A DNA stretch of 45,374 nucleotides, taken from the NCBI GenBank assembly GCA_028278085.1, contig JANQFB010000333.1, positions 1 through 45,374 on the forward strand. Direction: 5' to 3'. The notes below the pieces were generated by a model. That model searched no databases and was not told the origin of the DNA. It saw only the letters and a list, made by a program, of their open reading frames with translations. This document shows positions 1 to 7,977 of the stretch, in pieces. Made by a program: the position numbers and the translations under genes. This stretch comes from Chitinophagales bacterium (GTDB lineage Bacteria > Bacteroidota > Bacteroidia > Chitinophagales > JANQFB01). How positions within the stretch are numbered: the stretch's first letter is position 1; each line of letters opens with the position of its first letter.

Positions 1-195
1 ATGTCAACTGATTTGCCAAAAGATGTATTCGAAGAAGTGAAACAGATATTGGATTCAATTAAAACAAGTCCTCAATCAGAAGCATATACTGTGGAAAGTA
101 TCGATTCTTTAGACACAGAGTCAGGCTTCAATACTTTGAAATGCAGGGGTTGTTTTGGAGACAAGGAAGTAGAATTAACGATTCAAGAATGCTGA
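1..195 (+). CDS. Small hypothetical protein, probable gene-cassette ORF (possibly 5'-truncated)
   Basis: A 64-residue acidic reading frame that begins with ATG at the very first base of the window, so the true start may lie upstream. I do not recognise the family. It has no signal peptide or membrane segment, and two cysteines sit close together in the C-terminal half (motif CRGC). Its stop codon is only about 10 bp before an attC-like folded site (205-307). That is the position expected for the single gene of an integron cassette, whose recombination site follows the ORF. The DNA is more AT-rich than the rest of the window, which also fits acquisition. Coding status is moderately supported by position; function is unknown. 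Confidence 0.5.
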   Translation: MSTDLPKDVFEEVKQILDSIKTSPQSEAYTVESIDSLDTESGFNTLKCRGCFGDKEVELTIQEC

Positions 196-204
196 TAAGT
201 AAAA

Positions 205-307
205 TATCAACAAAATGCCCAGCCCCTAGCATTGTGTAAAAAAACATAGCTGTCCTATCGGCCAGCAACGTTTTTTACACTGATCCGCTAGCAGCCATTT
301 GTTATAT
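205..307 (+). mobile_element. attC-like integron recombination site 1
   Basis: An imperfect palindrome with the layout of an integron attC site. The outer left box TATCAAC (205-211) pairs with an outer right box GTTATAT (301-307). An inner box CTAGC (226-230) pairs with GCTAG (287-291). A central arm GTGTAAAAAA (234-243) pairs exactly with TTTTTTACAC (271-280). Boxes of type RYYYAAC and GTTRRRY are the family hallmark; this copy fits loosely at the R/Y positions but keeps the AAC and GTT cores. It lies directly after a small ORF, as attC sites do. By analogy, recombination would fall between G301 and T302. No integrase gene is in the window. Confidence 0.6.
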
Positions 308-1032
308 CAAGAGAGAATCACGACATTCACTCGATCTATAATAACGGACTCCAAAGCCGCAAGATTTTGACTTTGATCAAAATTGAAACATGGGAAAAAC
401 AGGAATTATTATCGGAATCATTGGTCTAGTGCTCTCATTTACTGCAATTGTTGCTACAGTAACTGTCCCAGAAATCAGAAGTTTGGTTGGACTTGAAAAG
501 AGTGATACCGATCCAGATTCAACCAATTTGCCTGACCAAGACGATTCTAAGACATTTAACATACCTACATTCGTACTTAATGTAAAAGGAGTTGAAAAAG
601 AACATCAAGCAAAGACTGAGGTGAGAAAACTTCGACAGTCGGGATATCAAGCTGATTTCTTATGGATTCCCGATTATGAGTCATTAAGTGGAGTAAGCCT
701 CTATTGCGTTTTTATTGGGCCTTTTAGCAATCAAAAGGAATGTGAATTTGCTACCGAGAAATACAGACGAGAGGTAGACCCCAAAGCCTACGGAATTTGG
801 GTCGGACACGAAAACAAAAGAATTGAAATTAGGGGCATTGGGAAGGTAAAAGTTATTGAAAATTATCACCCATAAGAACTTGACATAAATAGCAAAAGTG
901 AATGGAATAAGCGGTTACCAACTAAGGCTAAGCAACAATGCGCCAATGCCCCACCAGGAAAAAAAGTGATCTTTCTTTGGGTCTGGACGGCTATCTCCTC
1001 CGAACTGACAGCCCGGACTGCTTAGCTAAATG
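302..1032 (+). mobile_element. Putative integron gene cassette (SPOR-like protein)
   Basis: The interval runs from the predicted cleavage point of the first attC-like site to that of the second. It is about 730 bp, holds one ORF in the same orientation as the sites and ends in its own attC-like structure, which is the canonical cassette design. The promoterless look (a short leader with no clear -7 TAnnTTTG) is also typical. The integrase and attI are not visible, so this is either the distal end of an array or a cluster lacking its integrase (CALIN). It is inferred from structure alone. Confidence 0.5.
390..875 (+). CDS. Membrane-anchored SPOR-like domain protein
   Basis: A 161-residue protein. 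Residues 4-28 form one hydrophobic N-terminal helix (GIIIGIIGLVLSFTAIVATV), probably a signal anchor. A Ser/Asp/Pro-rich linker follows to about residue 52, then a region of about 75 residues resembling SPOR (septal peptidoglycan-binding) domains. In that region FVLNVKGVEKEHQAKTEVRK leads to the pattern YCVFIGPFSNQKECEFATEK, the usual 'V.vGPF....A......' signature. SPOR domains bind denuded glycan strands in the periplasm, so the protein may sit at the division site or simply in the wall. The gene is the only one in a putative integron cassette and is followed by the second attC-like site. The SPOR call is from pattern only and the biological role is unknown. Confidence 0.65.
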   Translation: MGKTGIIIGIIGLVLSFTAIVATVTVPEIRSLVGLEKSDTDPDSTNLPDQDDSKTFNIPTFVLNVKGVEKEHQAKTEVRKLRQSGYQADFLWIPDYESLSGVSLYCVFIGPFSNQKECEFATEKYRREVDPKAYGIWVGHENKRIEIRGIGKVKVIENYHP

Positions 1033-1038
1033 TTAGTG
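916..1038 (+). mobile_element. attC-like integron recombination site 2
   Basis: Outer boxes TACCAAC (916-922) and GTTAGTG (1032-1038) face each other. The inner boxes GCTAAGCA (927-934) and TGCTTAGC (1019-1026) are perfectly complementary over 8 bp. The spacers between outer and inner boxes differ in length (4 versus 5 bases), the asymmetry that gives folded attC sites their strand polarity. The central part is about 80 nt. The site lies about 40 bp after the stop of the SPOR-like ORF. No further attC-like site was seen downstream, so this is probably the last cassette in the array. Confidence 0.65.
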
Positions 1039-1155
1039 AAAAATACTCGCCTACAATAAGCACAATAATCCACAAAATTTTTTGGAAAAACATATTATTA
1101 TAAAAACTGAACGAATAAATCTCACCACTCAAAACAAATGCAGGAGAAAACAAAA

Positions 1156-3780
1156 ATGAAAAACACAAAAAACTTAATAATCATACTCGCAACATGTTCC
1201 ATATCCTTTATCACAAACCTGTCATTGTTGGCACAAAGCAGCAGTAGCAAAAGTTCTAAAAGTAGTGATGATCATGTGATCCTTGTACCGGCAGGCGGTT
1301 CGGAAAATGTTGGGATCGGTACCAATAACCCCTCTGAAAAATTAGAAATTGTTGGCCATGCGAAAATCAATGGTACTTTGTATGCGGATACCATCCTGAC
1401 TGATTCCATTCATTCAAGGATAATCAGGGTAGGCAGCGGTTCTTTAATCCTTGGGGGTGTTACACAAACCGGAACCAACGATATTTCAACAACTGCAGGA
1501 ACGGGTGCCTTATCGCTGCAAGGTGCCTCCATGCAAGGAACATATATTAATCCCATCGGCGGCAATGTGGGAATTGGCACCACAACACCACAAACTTTGC
1601 TCTCTTTGAAAAAATGTCCGAGTTGCTTCCCGGTAGGCATAGCACAAGCTTATGGCAATGTTGGAGGGGCTACCGGAGCCATGATCCTCACCACTGATGA
1701 TGGCAATACATTACAAACACCTCGAATAGTCATGAGAGGCAATACAACTGACGCCAATATCCTGATCCTGAAAGGTTCTTTCCAGGCTCCGGAAACCATG
1801 ATGTTTTTGGATGCCCAACAGGGGGGAAATGTTGGGATTGGTAATATCTTCGGGGATTATTCGGCAAACCTTGAACCGCCAACCTGTAAATTAGATATTG
1901 ATGGCGATCTAAGAATTAGAGATGTCGCGGAAGATCAAATTGGAACTTTTGAGCATGTCTTGGTGAATGACCAGGTTAATTCTTCAAATATTGGTAAAGT
2001 TTATTACAGACCACTCGGTCCGGATATTTGGGATGGAGATGATGACACACAATACAGTGCAGGAGCGGGATTGACCCTCACAGGCACAACCTTTTCACAT
2101 ACTGCGCATACAGGGGATGCTACCGGAATAACTTCTTTGACCGTTAAGGGTATACAAGGCAGACCGATCTCAACAGCAATCCCTCAGACAAACCAGGCAT
2201 TAATATGGGATGGTAGTCAATGGGAGCCATCTTATGTTAATGATTTTTGGAGAAGTGTATCACTAGGCTTACCAGGTGATGAAACAGATAACATACAAAG
2301 AGAAGGACACGTGTCCATTGGGTCATCAGCTTTGGGTAGTAACAGTGTCTTGCAACTAACGAGTACCTCATCAACTGACGGACAAGAGCGTATATTAAAA
2401 GCCCAATCAGGCCTGGGAGGTAATACAAGAAACATTCTTGAGGTACTCAATTCCGGTACCATTATTGCAGGGCATGGAGATCTGCCTGTTACTGCACAAG
2501 CAGGAGGAAGTGGCGGGCCTACTATACAAATAAAAGCTAAAAATCATTTTGGTAAAACAGACAGTACAGCCAACACCATTGAAGCCCGCACTGATGCAGG
2601 GACATTCTTTGCCCTGAACAATTTTGCCAAAATGTCCCTGGGCAGTGTCGCTACGGGAAGTACAGGAAGATTGAGCGTAAACCAGTCCATCGGAAACGCA
2701 GTCGCCTCCTTTTCAGGTAACGATCCTAACCGTGTGGTAGTGGCTTTGTTCAACCAGGATGCACGTGGGGGTAATGGAAATCAAATTCATATTGAAGCGA
2801 TGAGTGGTGACAACATTCATGGTGTCCTGGCCAATGGCCTGAGAATTGCCTTCAGTGGTTTTCATAATTATCCCATACTATCCGCCTCCGGTGGCGCTGC
2901 AGGCATGCCTGTTCCCAATGTCGGGATCGTTAACGATAATCCACAATGTCGCCTGGACGTTGCAGGAGATATTTGCTCAAACGGAAATACGATTATATCT
3001 GATAGTCGATTCAAAAAGAATATCAAGCCCCTGGAAGGAGCGCTGGAAATCGTACAAAAGATGAATGGCGTTTCTTATGATATGGCAAGGGAAGCATTCC
3101 CGGAACGGAATTTTGACGCAGGAAGAGAGATTGGTTTTCTTGCGCAGGACATGGAAAAGGCATTACCGGAAGTGGTCCAAACGTTTGATAACGGCTACAA
3201 GGCCATTGCGTATTCCAAGATCGTTGCTGTTCTTGTTGAAGGGATCAAAGAGCAACAGGTCATGATAGGTGATCTGACAAGCACCATTGAAGATTTGGAC
3301 GCAGAAAAAACTCAACAAGAAAGGGAGATAGAAAACATAAAAATAAACTATAAAACCCAGCAAAAACAAATATTGGATCAACAAGCATTGATTATTCAAA
3401 TGAATAAAAAATTAGAGGATATCAACAAAGCCGTAGGAATAATAGGAAATTGTTGCAGTAATAACCAGCAATATGACACCATTAATTCAACCGTAGAAGA
3501 TGAATTCAAAGATAGCTCAGGTAACGAATTACTGCAAAATCAGCCCAATCCATTTATGGAATCGACCATAATTAGTTATAAAATTGTAAAAGATGGTGCA
3601 GTTGATCTCACTGTATATGGGATGGATGGAAAGGAGGTAGTTAATTTGGTTAGCGCCTATCAACAAAGTGGCGAGTATGCTAAAACATGGATTACGTCGA
3701 ATCTTCCAGCCGGTATATATGTTTATGTGCTGAAATTAGAAGGTGTGGAATTGATAAGAAAGGCCATCCATATTGAATAA
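1156..3780 (+). CDS. Large T9SS-exported fibre protein with S74 chaperone domain
   Basis: A secreted protein of about 874 residues. Numbering here starts at an ATG 18 bp upstream (1138). The ATG at 1156 is preferred because it begins a clean signal peptide (MKNTKNLIIILATCSIS...LLAQ) and has AGGAG about 10 bp upstream. Domain order: Ser-rich linker; many repeats of the type 'NVGIGT..P...L.I.G' common in Bacteroidota fibre/adhesin proteins; an S74-type intramolecular chaperone segment starting near residue 621 (SDSRFKKNIKPL ... EIGFLAQDMEKALPEVV); a coiled coil (about 710-780); and a C-terminal Por-type sorting domain (QNQPNPF ... LPAGIYVYVLKLEG). S74 domains trimerise fibres and often cleave themselves after folding. 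It starts about 120 bp after the last attC-like site. Likely a cell-surface appendage; the ligand is unknown. Confidence 0.85.
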   Translation: MKNTKNLIIILATCSISFITNLSLLAQSSSSKSSKSSDDHVILVPAGGSENVGIGTNNPSEKLEIVGHAKINGTLYADTILTDSIHSRIIRVGSGSLILGGVTQTGTNDISTTAGTGALSLQGASMQGTYINPIGGNVGIGTTTPQTLLSLKKCPSCFPVGIAQAYGNVGGATGAMILTTDDGNTLQTPRIVMRGNTTDANILILKGSFQAPETMMFLDAQQGGNVGIGNIFGDYSANLEPPTCKLDIDGDLRIRDVAEDQIGTFEHVLVNDQVNSSNIGKVYYRPLGPDIWDGDDDTQYSAGAGLTLTGTTFSHTAHTGDATGITSLTVKGIQGRPISTAIPQTNQALIWDGSQWEPSYVNDFWRSVSLGLPGDETDNIQREGHVSIGSSALGSNSVLQLTSTSSTDGQERILKAQSGLGGNTRNILEVLNSGTIIAGHGDLPVTAQAGGSGGPTIQIKAKNHFGKTDSTANTIEARTDAGTFFALNNFAKMSLGSVATGSTGRLSVNQSIGNAVASFSGNDPNRVVVALFNQDARGGNGNQIHIEAMSGDNIHGVLANGLRIAFSGFHNYPILSASGGAAGMPVPNVGIVNDNPQCRLDVAGDICSNGNTIISDSRFKKNIKPLEGALEIVQKMNGVSYDMAREAFPERNFDAGREIGFLAQDMEKALPEVVQTFDNGYKAIAYSKIVAVLVEGIKEQQVMIGDLTSTIEDLDAEKTQQEREIENIKINYKTQQKQILDQQALIIQMNKKLEDINKAVGIIGNCCSNNQQYDTINSTVEDEFKDSSGNELLQNQPNPFMESTIISYKIVKDGAVDLTVYGMDGKEVVNLVSAYQQSGEYAKTWITSNLPAGIYVYVLKLEGVELIRKAIHIE

Positions 3781-3796
3781 CCCTAAAAATAATCCT

Positions 3797-4123
3797 ATGG
3801 CTAAAAAGGCAATGAAAACTATCACCCTCGTGGAGATGAAAGACAAATATATCGGCAAAGTCGGGACCGAGGAGAGAGATACATATGAATATGAATTGCG
3901 GATGGATATTTTGGGAAAAATGATCAAAACTGCCCGCAAAGAACGCAACCTGACCCAGGAACAATTGGGACAATTGGTAGGCGTACAAAAGTCTCAAATT
4001 TCAAAACTTGAAAGCAGCGCCAACAGTGCCACGATCGATACCATCCTTAAAGTCTTTAAAGCGTTAAAAGCCGAGATCAATTTTCATGTGAAACTTGAAG
4101 ATAACTTTGTTAAACTGGCATAA
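3797..4123 (+). CDS. XRE-family HTH protein, HigA-like antitoxin (orphan)
   Basis: About 108 residues. The longer frame opens with TTG at 3773 inside the fibre gene; ATG 3797 is preferred (16 bp after that gene's stop), and ATG 3812 is also possible. The N-terminal part (MKTITLVEMKDKYIGKVGTEERDTYEYELR) has the look of the arm found in Bacteroidota HigA-type antitoxins. A classic helix-turn-helix follows (ARKERNLTQEQLGQLVGVQKSQISKLES), then a short C-terminal strand region (EINFHVKLED). Such antitoxins usually follow a HigB-type RNase gene of about 100-120 codons. None is visible on either side: the upstream neighbour is the fibre gene and the downstream gene is convergent. It could be a solitary antitoxin, a decayed module or a stand-alone repressor. 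Confidence 0.8.
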   Translation: MAKKAMKTITLVEMKDKYIGKVGTEERDTYEYELRMDILGKMIKTARKERNLTQEQLGQLVGVQKSQISKLESSANSATIDTILKVFKALKAEINFHVKLEDNFVKLA

Positions 4124-4286
4124 TTGAGGATTTAACTGAAAACAGGCATTTGCCGGAGCAATCCCGAAAAAAGCCCCCTTTCCTATCCTCCCCTGGGCCC
4201 CAAAAACGACGGAACCTAAACCATCCATCAACGAATTACAAACTCGTCCGTCAGCAATAAGGCTGGCTTTGAGGACATTTTATATG

Positions 4287-6122
4287 TTAACCACCAGTCG
4301 TTCTTTTACTCAGGTGGATGGCCAGATCTACAGCGCCTGATTCAACATAAAAATCCGTAAAGACAATATTGATGGGGTATTGATCATTATAATTATCCTG
4401 GATAAATTTTGGCAATTTGGTATTGGCGGTAGTGGCCAATTTATGTAAATCAGAATGGTGCATAAAAGGGACCACACGGTATTCCAGATCTAGCATGATG
4501 GTGTTAAAATCCGGGGTAAGGGTCCAGGATAAGAGAAACAATTTCTTTCCACTCCCCCCTTTTTGATCCTGGTACTTGGTCAGTTGATCCTTCGCCATCT
4601 CGTCATAGTAGGGCGTGTTGGAATATTCATTATAGATCCTAAAGGCTTCATCCTTGTAAAATCCACCCTCGGGATTGTCTTCTATATAATCGTCCCGGTA
4701 AACCACCAGCACATGAGGGCCATCGGCGATATAATCAGCGACAGGTATCCTTAAAAGATTAGGCAAGCCGGTAACATATAGATAATCACCGATGTATAAT
4801 TTGATCAAATCAACAAACTTCGCATGGTCATCATCGTTAAAATTGCAGAAATGTGAAAGGTCGAGGATGACCAACTCCTTATTCACCGCCTTCATAAACT
4901 GTTGGATATCTCGAAGCATATAAGAAATTAGGGGGCCAAGGAGACCATGATACACATAGAAATCATTATTAAAGGCACATGGGCGGATATCGAAATACCG
5001 GATGCCGCCATCCAGTTGCATGGCAATATTTTCTTCCTGGGCTTCTCCCCAATCCTGGAACACATCCACCATAATCCCATGAGGTATGGCATGCTGCTGA
5101 CACCACGCCAGCGCCTTTTCAAAAATATTATCCTGGCAATTCGACGGTGCAAAGGTATGCCCGAGATGAAAGGTGCCGGCATCATGTGTACCGGGTAGGG
5201 ATGCCTCGAATAATTTTGTATCCCCCCAATCCACTTCCTTTTCCATCCAGGTTTGGCGATCGGCAATCAAACCGGGCGAAAAAAACAAGGTATGATGTTT
5301 TCCGGAGCGGTGCGTTTGAATGGCAAATTCCTCATTGCAGGATACCGCGGGATCTTCCCCGTTATCATATTTGATCGAACGATCGTACGTAACACCATCT
5401 GCTGTCCACATACCGGACCTCGACCACAAAGTATCATGGTTTTGGGATTTATGGACTTCGATCACCGTACCTTCATCATTCAAACCTACGGATGGGGATT
5501 TACCGTTATCATACTGCAAAGCCTTGCTGAAGTTGATCTTGCTCCCATCCACAACACCTGTCCGGCACCAAAGGGTATCATCCTTTTCTGCCTGACGAAC
5601 GAAAACAACATTACCCTGGCTGTCAATGGAGATATCCGGGCAAAGGCCGATATCAAACAATTCACTTTTTCCCCATTTCACCTGTTTATCTTGGATATAT
5701 CCCACCGTATACCACAAGGTATGATTACTGGCCGATTGATGGACTTCCACCACTACCCCGGTATCGTTAATGGCTACGGCAGGCTTGTGTCCGAGATCAT
5801 AGGTTATGGCGGGAAACCAATCAACCCGGTCGCCAGTGATCTGGCCTAAACGACACCACAACTGATCATCTTTGGTGCCTTCATGTACTTCGACGACATA
5901 GGAATTATTATTGACCGCTACATTTGGATGGGTACCGGAATCATATTTTTCAAATGCGCCAAACTCGACATGGTACACGGACGCTTGTCCCACGGCATAC
6001 CACAGGGTATCATGATTTTGGGATTTGTGTACTTCCACAATAATATTGTCGTTACTCAGAGCAACGCTGGTCTGTTCACCATTGGTATAAAACAGGCCTT
6101 TACTGAATCGTACGTCTTTCAT
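4287..6122 (-). CDS. PI-PLC X-domain-like protein with six N-terminal repeats
   Basis: A 611-residue protein. Residues 1-285 hold about six repeats of roughly 46 residues with the core 'a.n....VEVH.s...dtLW...G', resembling a small beta-propeller or lectin-like array. Residues 300-600 resemble the phosphatidylinositol-specific phospholipase C X domain: GTHDAG (His313, Asp314), YFDIRP (Asp378, Arg380) and YHGL (His392) match the catalytic histidines and supporting Asp/Arg of bacterial PI-PLC. Such enzymes cleave phosphoinositides or GPI anchors by general acid-base catalysis. No signal peptide is present, and an in-frame TAA lies 15 bp upstream of the start, so this start is not truncated; export would need another route. 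A good promoter lies at 6161-6191. The true substrate is unknown. Confidence 0.75.
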   Translation of the reverse strand: MKDVRFSKGLFYTNGEQTSVALSNDNIIVEVHKSQNHDTLWYAVGQASVYHVEFGAFEKYDSGTHPNVAVNNNSYVVEVHEGTKDDQLWCRLGQITGDRVDWFPAITYDLGHKPAVAINDTGVVVEVHQSASNHTLWYTVGYIQDKQVKWGKSELFDIGLCPDISIDSQGNVVFVRQAEKDDTLWCRTGVVDGSKINFSKALQYDNGKSPSVGLNDEGTVIEVHKSQNHDTLWSRSGMWTADGVTYDRSIKYDNGEDPAVSCNEEFAIQTHRSGKHHTLFFSPGLIADRQTWMEKEVDWGDTKLFEASLPGTHDAGTFHLGHTFAPSNCQDNIFEKALAWCQQHAIPHGIMVDVFQDWGEAQEENIAMQLDGGIRYFDIRPCAFNNDFYVYHGLLGPLISYMLRDIQQFMKAVNKELVILDLSHFCNFNDDDHAKFVDLIKLYIGDYLYVTGLPNLLRIPVADYIADGPHVLVVYRDDYIEDNPEGGFYKDEAFRIYNEYSNTPYYDEMAKDQLTKYQDQKGGSGKKLFLLSWTLTPDFNTIMLDLEYRVVPFMHHSDLHKLATTANTKLPKFIQDNYNDQYPINIVFTDFYVESGAVDLAIHLSKRTTGG

Positions 6123-6160
6123 TAGGATAGGGGCTTAAAGGTTGTTCCATTAATTGATCC

Positions 6161-6191
6161 TAAATTTAATAATTATGCTTAATTACCCAAA
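6161..6191 (-). promoter_or_regulatory. Bacteroidota-type promoter for the PI-PLC-like gene
   Basis: Read on the minus strand, a -33 TTTG (6188-6191) and a -7 TAAATTTA (6161-6168; one mismatch to TAnnTTTG) are separated by 19 bp, the spacing of the Bacteroidota housekeeping sigma factor. The expected transcription start is near 6155, leaving a leader of about 33 nt before the ATG at 6122. Confidence 0.5.
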
Positions 6192-6337
6192 CGCACACTA
6201 TTCAGCGAATCTCCGCGGACTTCATGGAACCCTAAAATTGATGGTCTTATCCAAAGAGATATCTATGCTCGAGGAGCCGGAGCGGCTTTTGTTTTTGGGG
6301 ATCAGGATATGAACAAACCCTAATCGGTTAACAGGTT

Positions 6338-7552
6338 TTAACGATCCACAACGATTTTCTTGGTATACAGCCTGTTCCCATCAAAACCCCGACAAAAGTA
6401 AATCCCATCAGCCAATCCGGAAATGTCTATGGAGTGAACAGATCCTTTCCCTGTTGGAAAATGATAGCTGGCCAACTTATGACCCAACAAATCAAAGATC
6501 TCCAAACGCAGGTCAAGATCTCTATTGAACCTGATGTTCAATTGATCCCTTGCAGGATTGGGAAAGATCTGTATGGAACCGGATGAAAGCTGCGGCTCCC
6601 CTACTGTCACCAGCGACGAAAATTCTTTCTTTAGCAGGTTTGTTCCGGAGGCCATATAAGCAATATTTTGTGTAAAGGATATGTAACCACCGCTGATCGT
6701 TGTATCCATCGACCAGGTATCTCCTCCATCATCCGTTTCCATCACAAAACCGGACCCGGTAGCAATGCCGACCTGGGTATTGGCAAAACGGATATGGTTC
6801 ACCGATTGCTGTCGGCCGGTGGCATAATGATCCCAACTAGCTCCGCCATCCTGTGTACGGTAGATCCTTTTTTCCGGGGGATTGACATTGCTACCGGCGG
6901 CAAATCCGGTGTTTTCATCCGTAAAATGGATCGTATGCCAGTGCACGGATCCATCAGACGGCATAAAGGTCCAGTTTTGCCCACCATCGATCGACCGTTG
7001 TAAACAACCGTCACCACCAGCGCCGAAAACATGGGTGGAAGAAGGAACGCTGATCTCCCGGAACGTGTTACAAACATCGGTCGATGTCCAGGAATCACCG
7101 CCATCGGTAGTTTTAGCAATGGTGATATCCAGGGATGGTTTTGAAAGGCCAATATACCCCGTATTTTCATCCAGGAATTCCACCTCAAAGAAGGTACAAG
7201 TCCAGGGTGCACAGCCAATGGAGGCCGTATCCATCGGACTCCAGCTTTGGCCGCCATCAGTGGTCTTATATAGCAGGGATTGGGAACCGCTTAGAAAGCC
7301 ATGGTTGGCATCGACAAAATGAATACTATAGATCAAATTAGTTGTATTGATGGAATGATCTGTCCAGGTATCTCCTCCATCGGTGGTCTTCAAGAGCATA
7401 CCATCCTGTCCCCCGATAAAGCCTGTTTCAGGGGAAATAAAAAAAAGACTATAGATCGGTCCGGTTGCGGAAGTGGTGATCGTTTGCCATTGCGCGTGTG
7501 TGGTCGGGATGCATCCTGCCCATATCAGGCAGATGGAAATCAATTTTTTCAT
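6338..7552 (-). CDS. T9SS-exported YCF48/BNR-repeat protein
   Basis: A 404-residue secreted protein with a signal peptide (MKKLISICLIWAGCIPTTHAQ). It has six or more repeats of the form 'GfigG..g.l..TtDGG.tW....', as in YCF48-like and sialidase/BNR beta-propellers (TTDGGDTWTDHS, TTDGGQSW, SIDGGQNWTF, TQDGGASWDHY, ETDDGGDTWS). Residues about 325-404 are a Por-type sorting domain (IQIFPNPARDQLNIRF ... LADGIYFCRGF ... KKIVVDR), so it should cross the outer membrane by the type IX system and be attached to or released from the surface. Propellers of this kind in Bacteroidota are mostly uncharacterised. No catalytic residues can be assigned. It is probably a single-gene unit, the next minus-strand gene being 215 bp downstream. 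Confidence 0.85.
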   Translation of the reverse strand: MKKLISICLIWAGCIPTTHAQWQTITTSATGPIYSLFFISPETGFIGGQDGMLLKTTDGGDTWTDHSINTTNLIYSIHFVDANHGFLSGSQSLLYKTTDGGQSWSPMDTASIGCAPWTCTFFEVEFLDENTGYIGLSKPSLDITIAKTTDGGDSWTSTDVCNTFREISVPSSTHVFGAGGDGCLQRSIDGGQNWTFMPSDGSVHWHTIHFTDENTGFAAGSNVNPPEKRIYRTQDGGASWDHYATGRQQSVNHIRFANTQVGIATGSGFVMETDDGGDTWSMDTTISGGYISFTQNIAYMASGTNLLKKEFSSLVTVGEPQLSSGSIQIFPNPARDQLNIRFNRDLDLRLEIFDLLGHKLASYHFPTGKGSVHSIDISGLADGIYFCRGFDGNRLYTKKIVVDR

Positions 7553-7977
7553 TTTTTTTGATGTTTAGCAAATTAGTAAATATGAACTGCTGAATGGTCC
7601 CTTAAAAAAAATGATGCACAATGTTAAGTGATGGAAATGAGCCTGATATTTTCAGACAATATTTTCATCTACTTGCTCGAAGAATCATCAAAAACTATGC
7701 CAACGAATAGGAAATATTTTTCAAGGTTTTTAGGCGCTCCCGGACAAATGGATTCGGAAAGAAACCGGCACCCGGAGACACCTGTTCCCAAAAGCCGGGG
7801 ACCCGAAAACCTTTTATTATTGGGCAAGTCCGGCCGGTTTCTCGTCTTTTCCCTGTAGCATATATTTTTTAACCGGAAAAGCATAGCTTTGGTTATGGAT
7901 CGATAGCAATCGGGTTTAATTAGCAAGCTTAAATCAATCAATAGCCTGGCAACCCGTTCAATGGTCCGGTATGATAT
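7553..7977. other. Intergenic region with nested inverted repeats, no supported gene
   Basis: There is no convincing gene in this 425-bp gap; short frames on both strands lack family features. Between 7761 and 7841 lie nested inverted repeats: GAAACCGGC (7761-7769) pairs with GCCGGTTTC (7833-7841), and inside it CCCGG (7771-7775) pairs with CCGGG (7795-7799). An RNA from either strand could fold into a long stem here. The region sits between the divergent starts of the YCF48-like gene and the kinase gene, about 140 bp before the latter. Confidence 0.4.

Noticed and set aside
4124-4286. Search for a third attC-like site after the antitoxin gene
   Set aside because: A short GACGGA/TCCGTC pair is present, but no paired AAC/GTT boxes; the fibre and antitoxin genes are therefore not called as a cassette.
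6268-6296. Small stem AGCCG-GAG-CGGCT followed by T-rich sequence on the plus strand
   Set aside because: No plus-strand gene ends upstream and the stem is only 5 bp; not called as a terminator.
7669-7941. 90-residue minus-strand reading frame in the gap before dgkA
   Set aside because: Arg/Lys-rich sequence without signal, helix pattern or family motif, and it coincides with the inverted repeats; likely non-coding.
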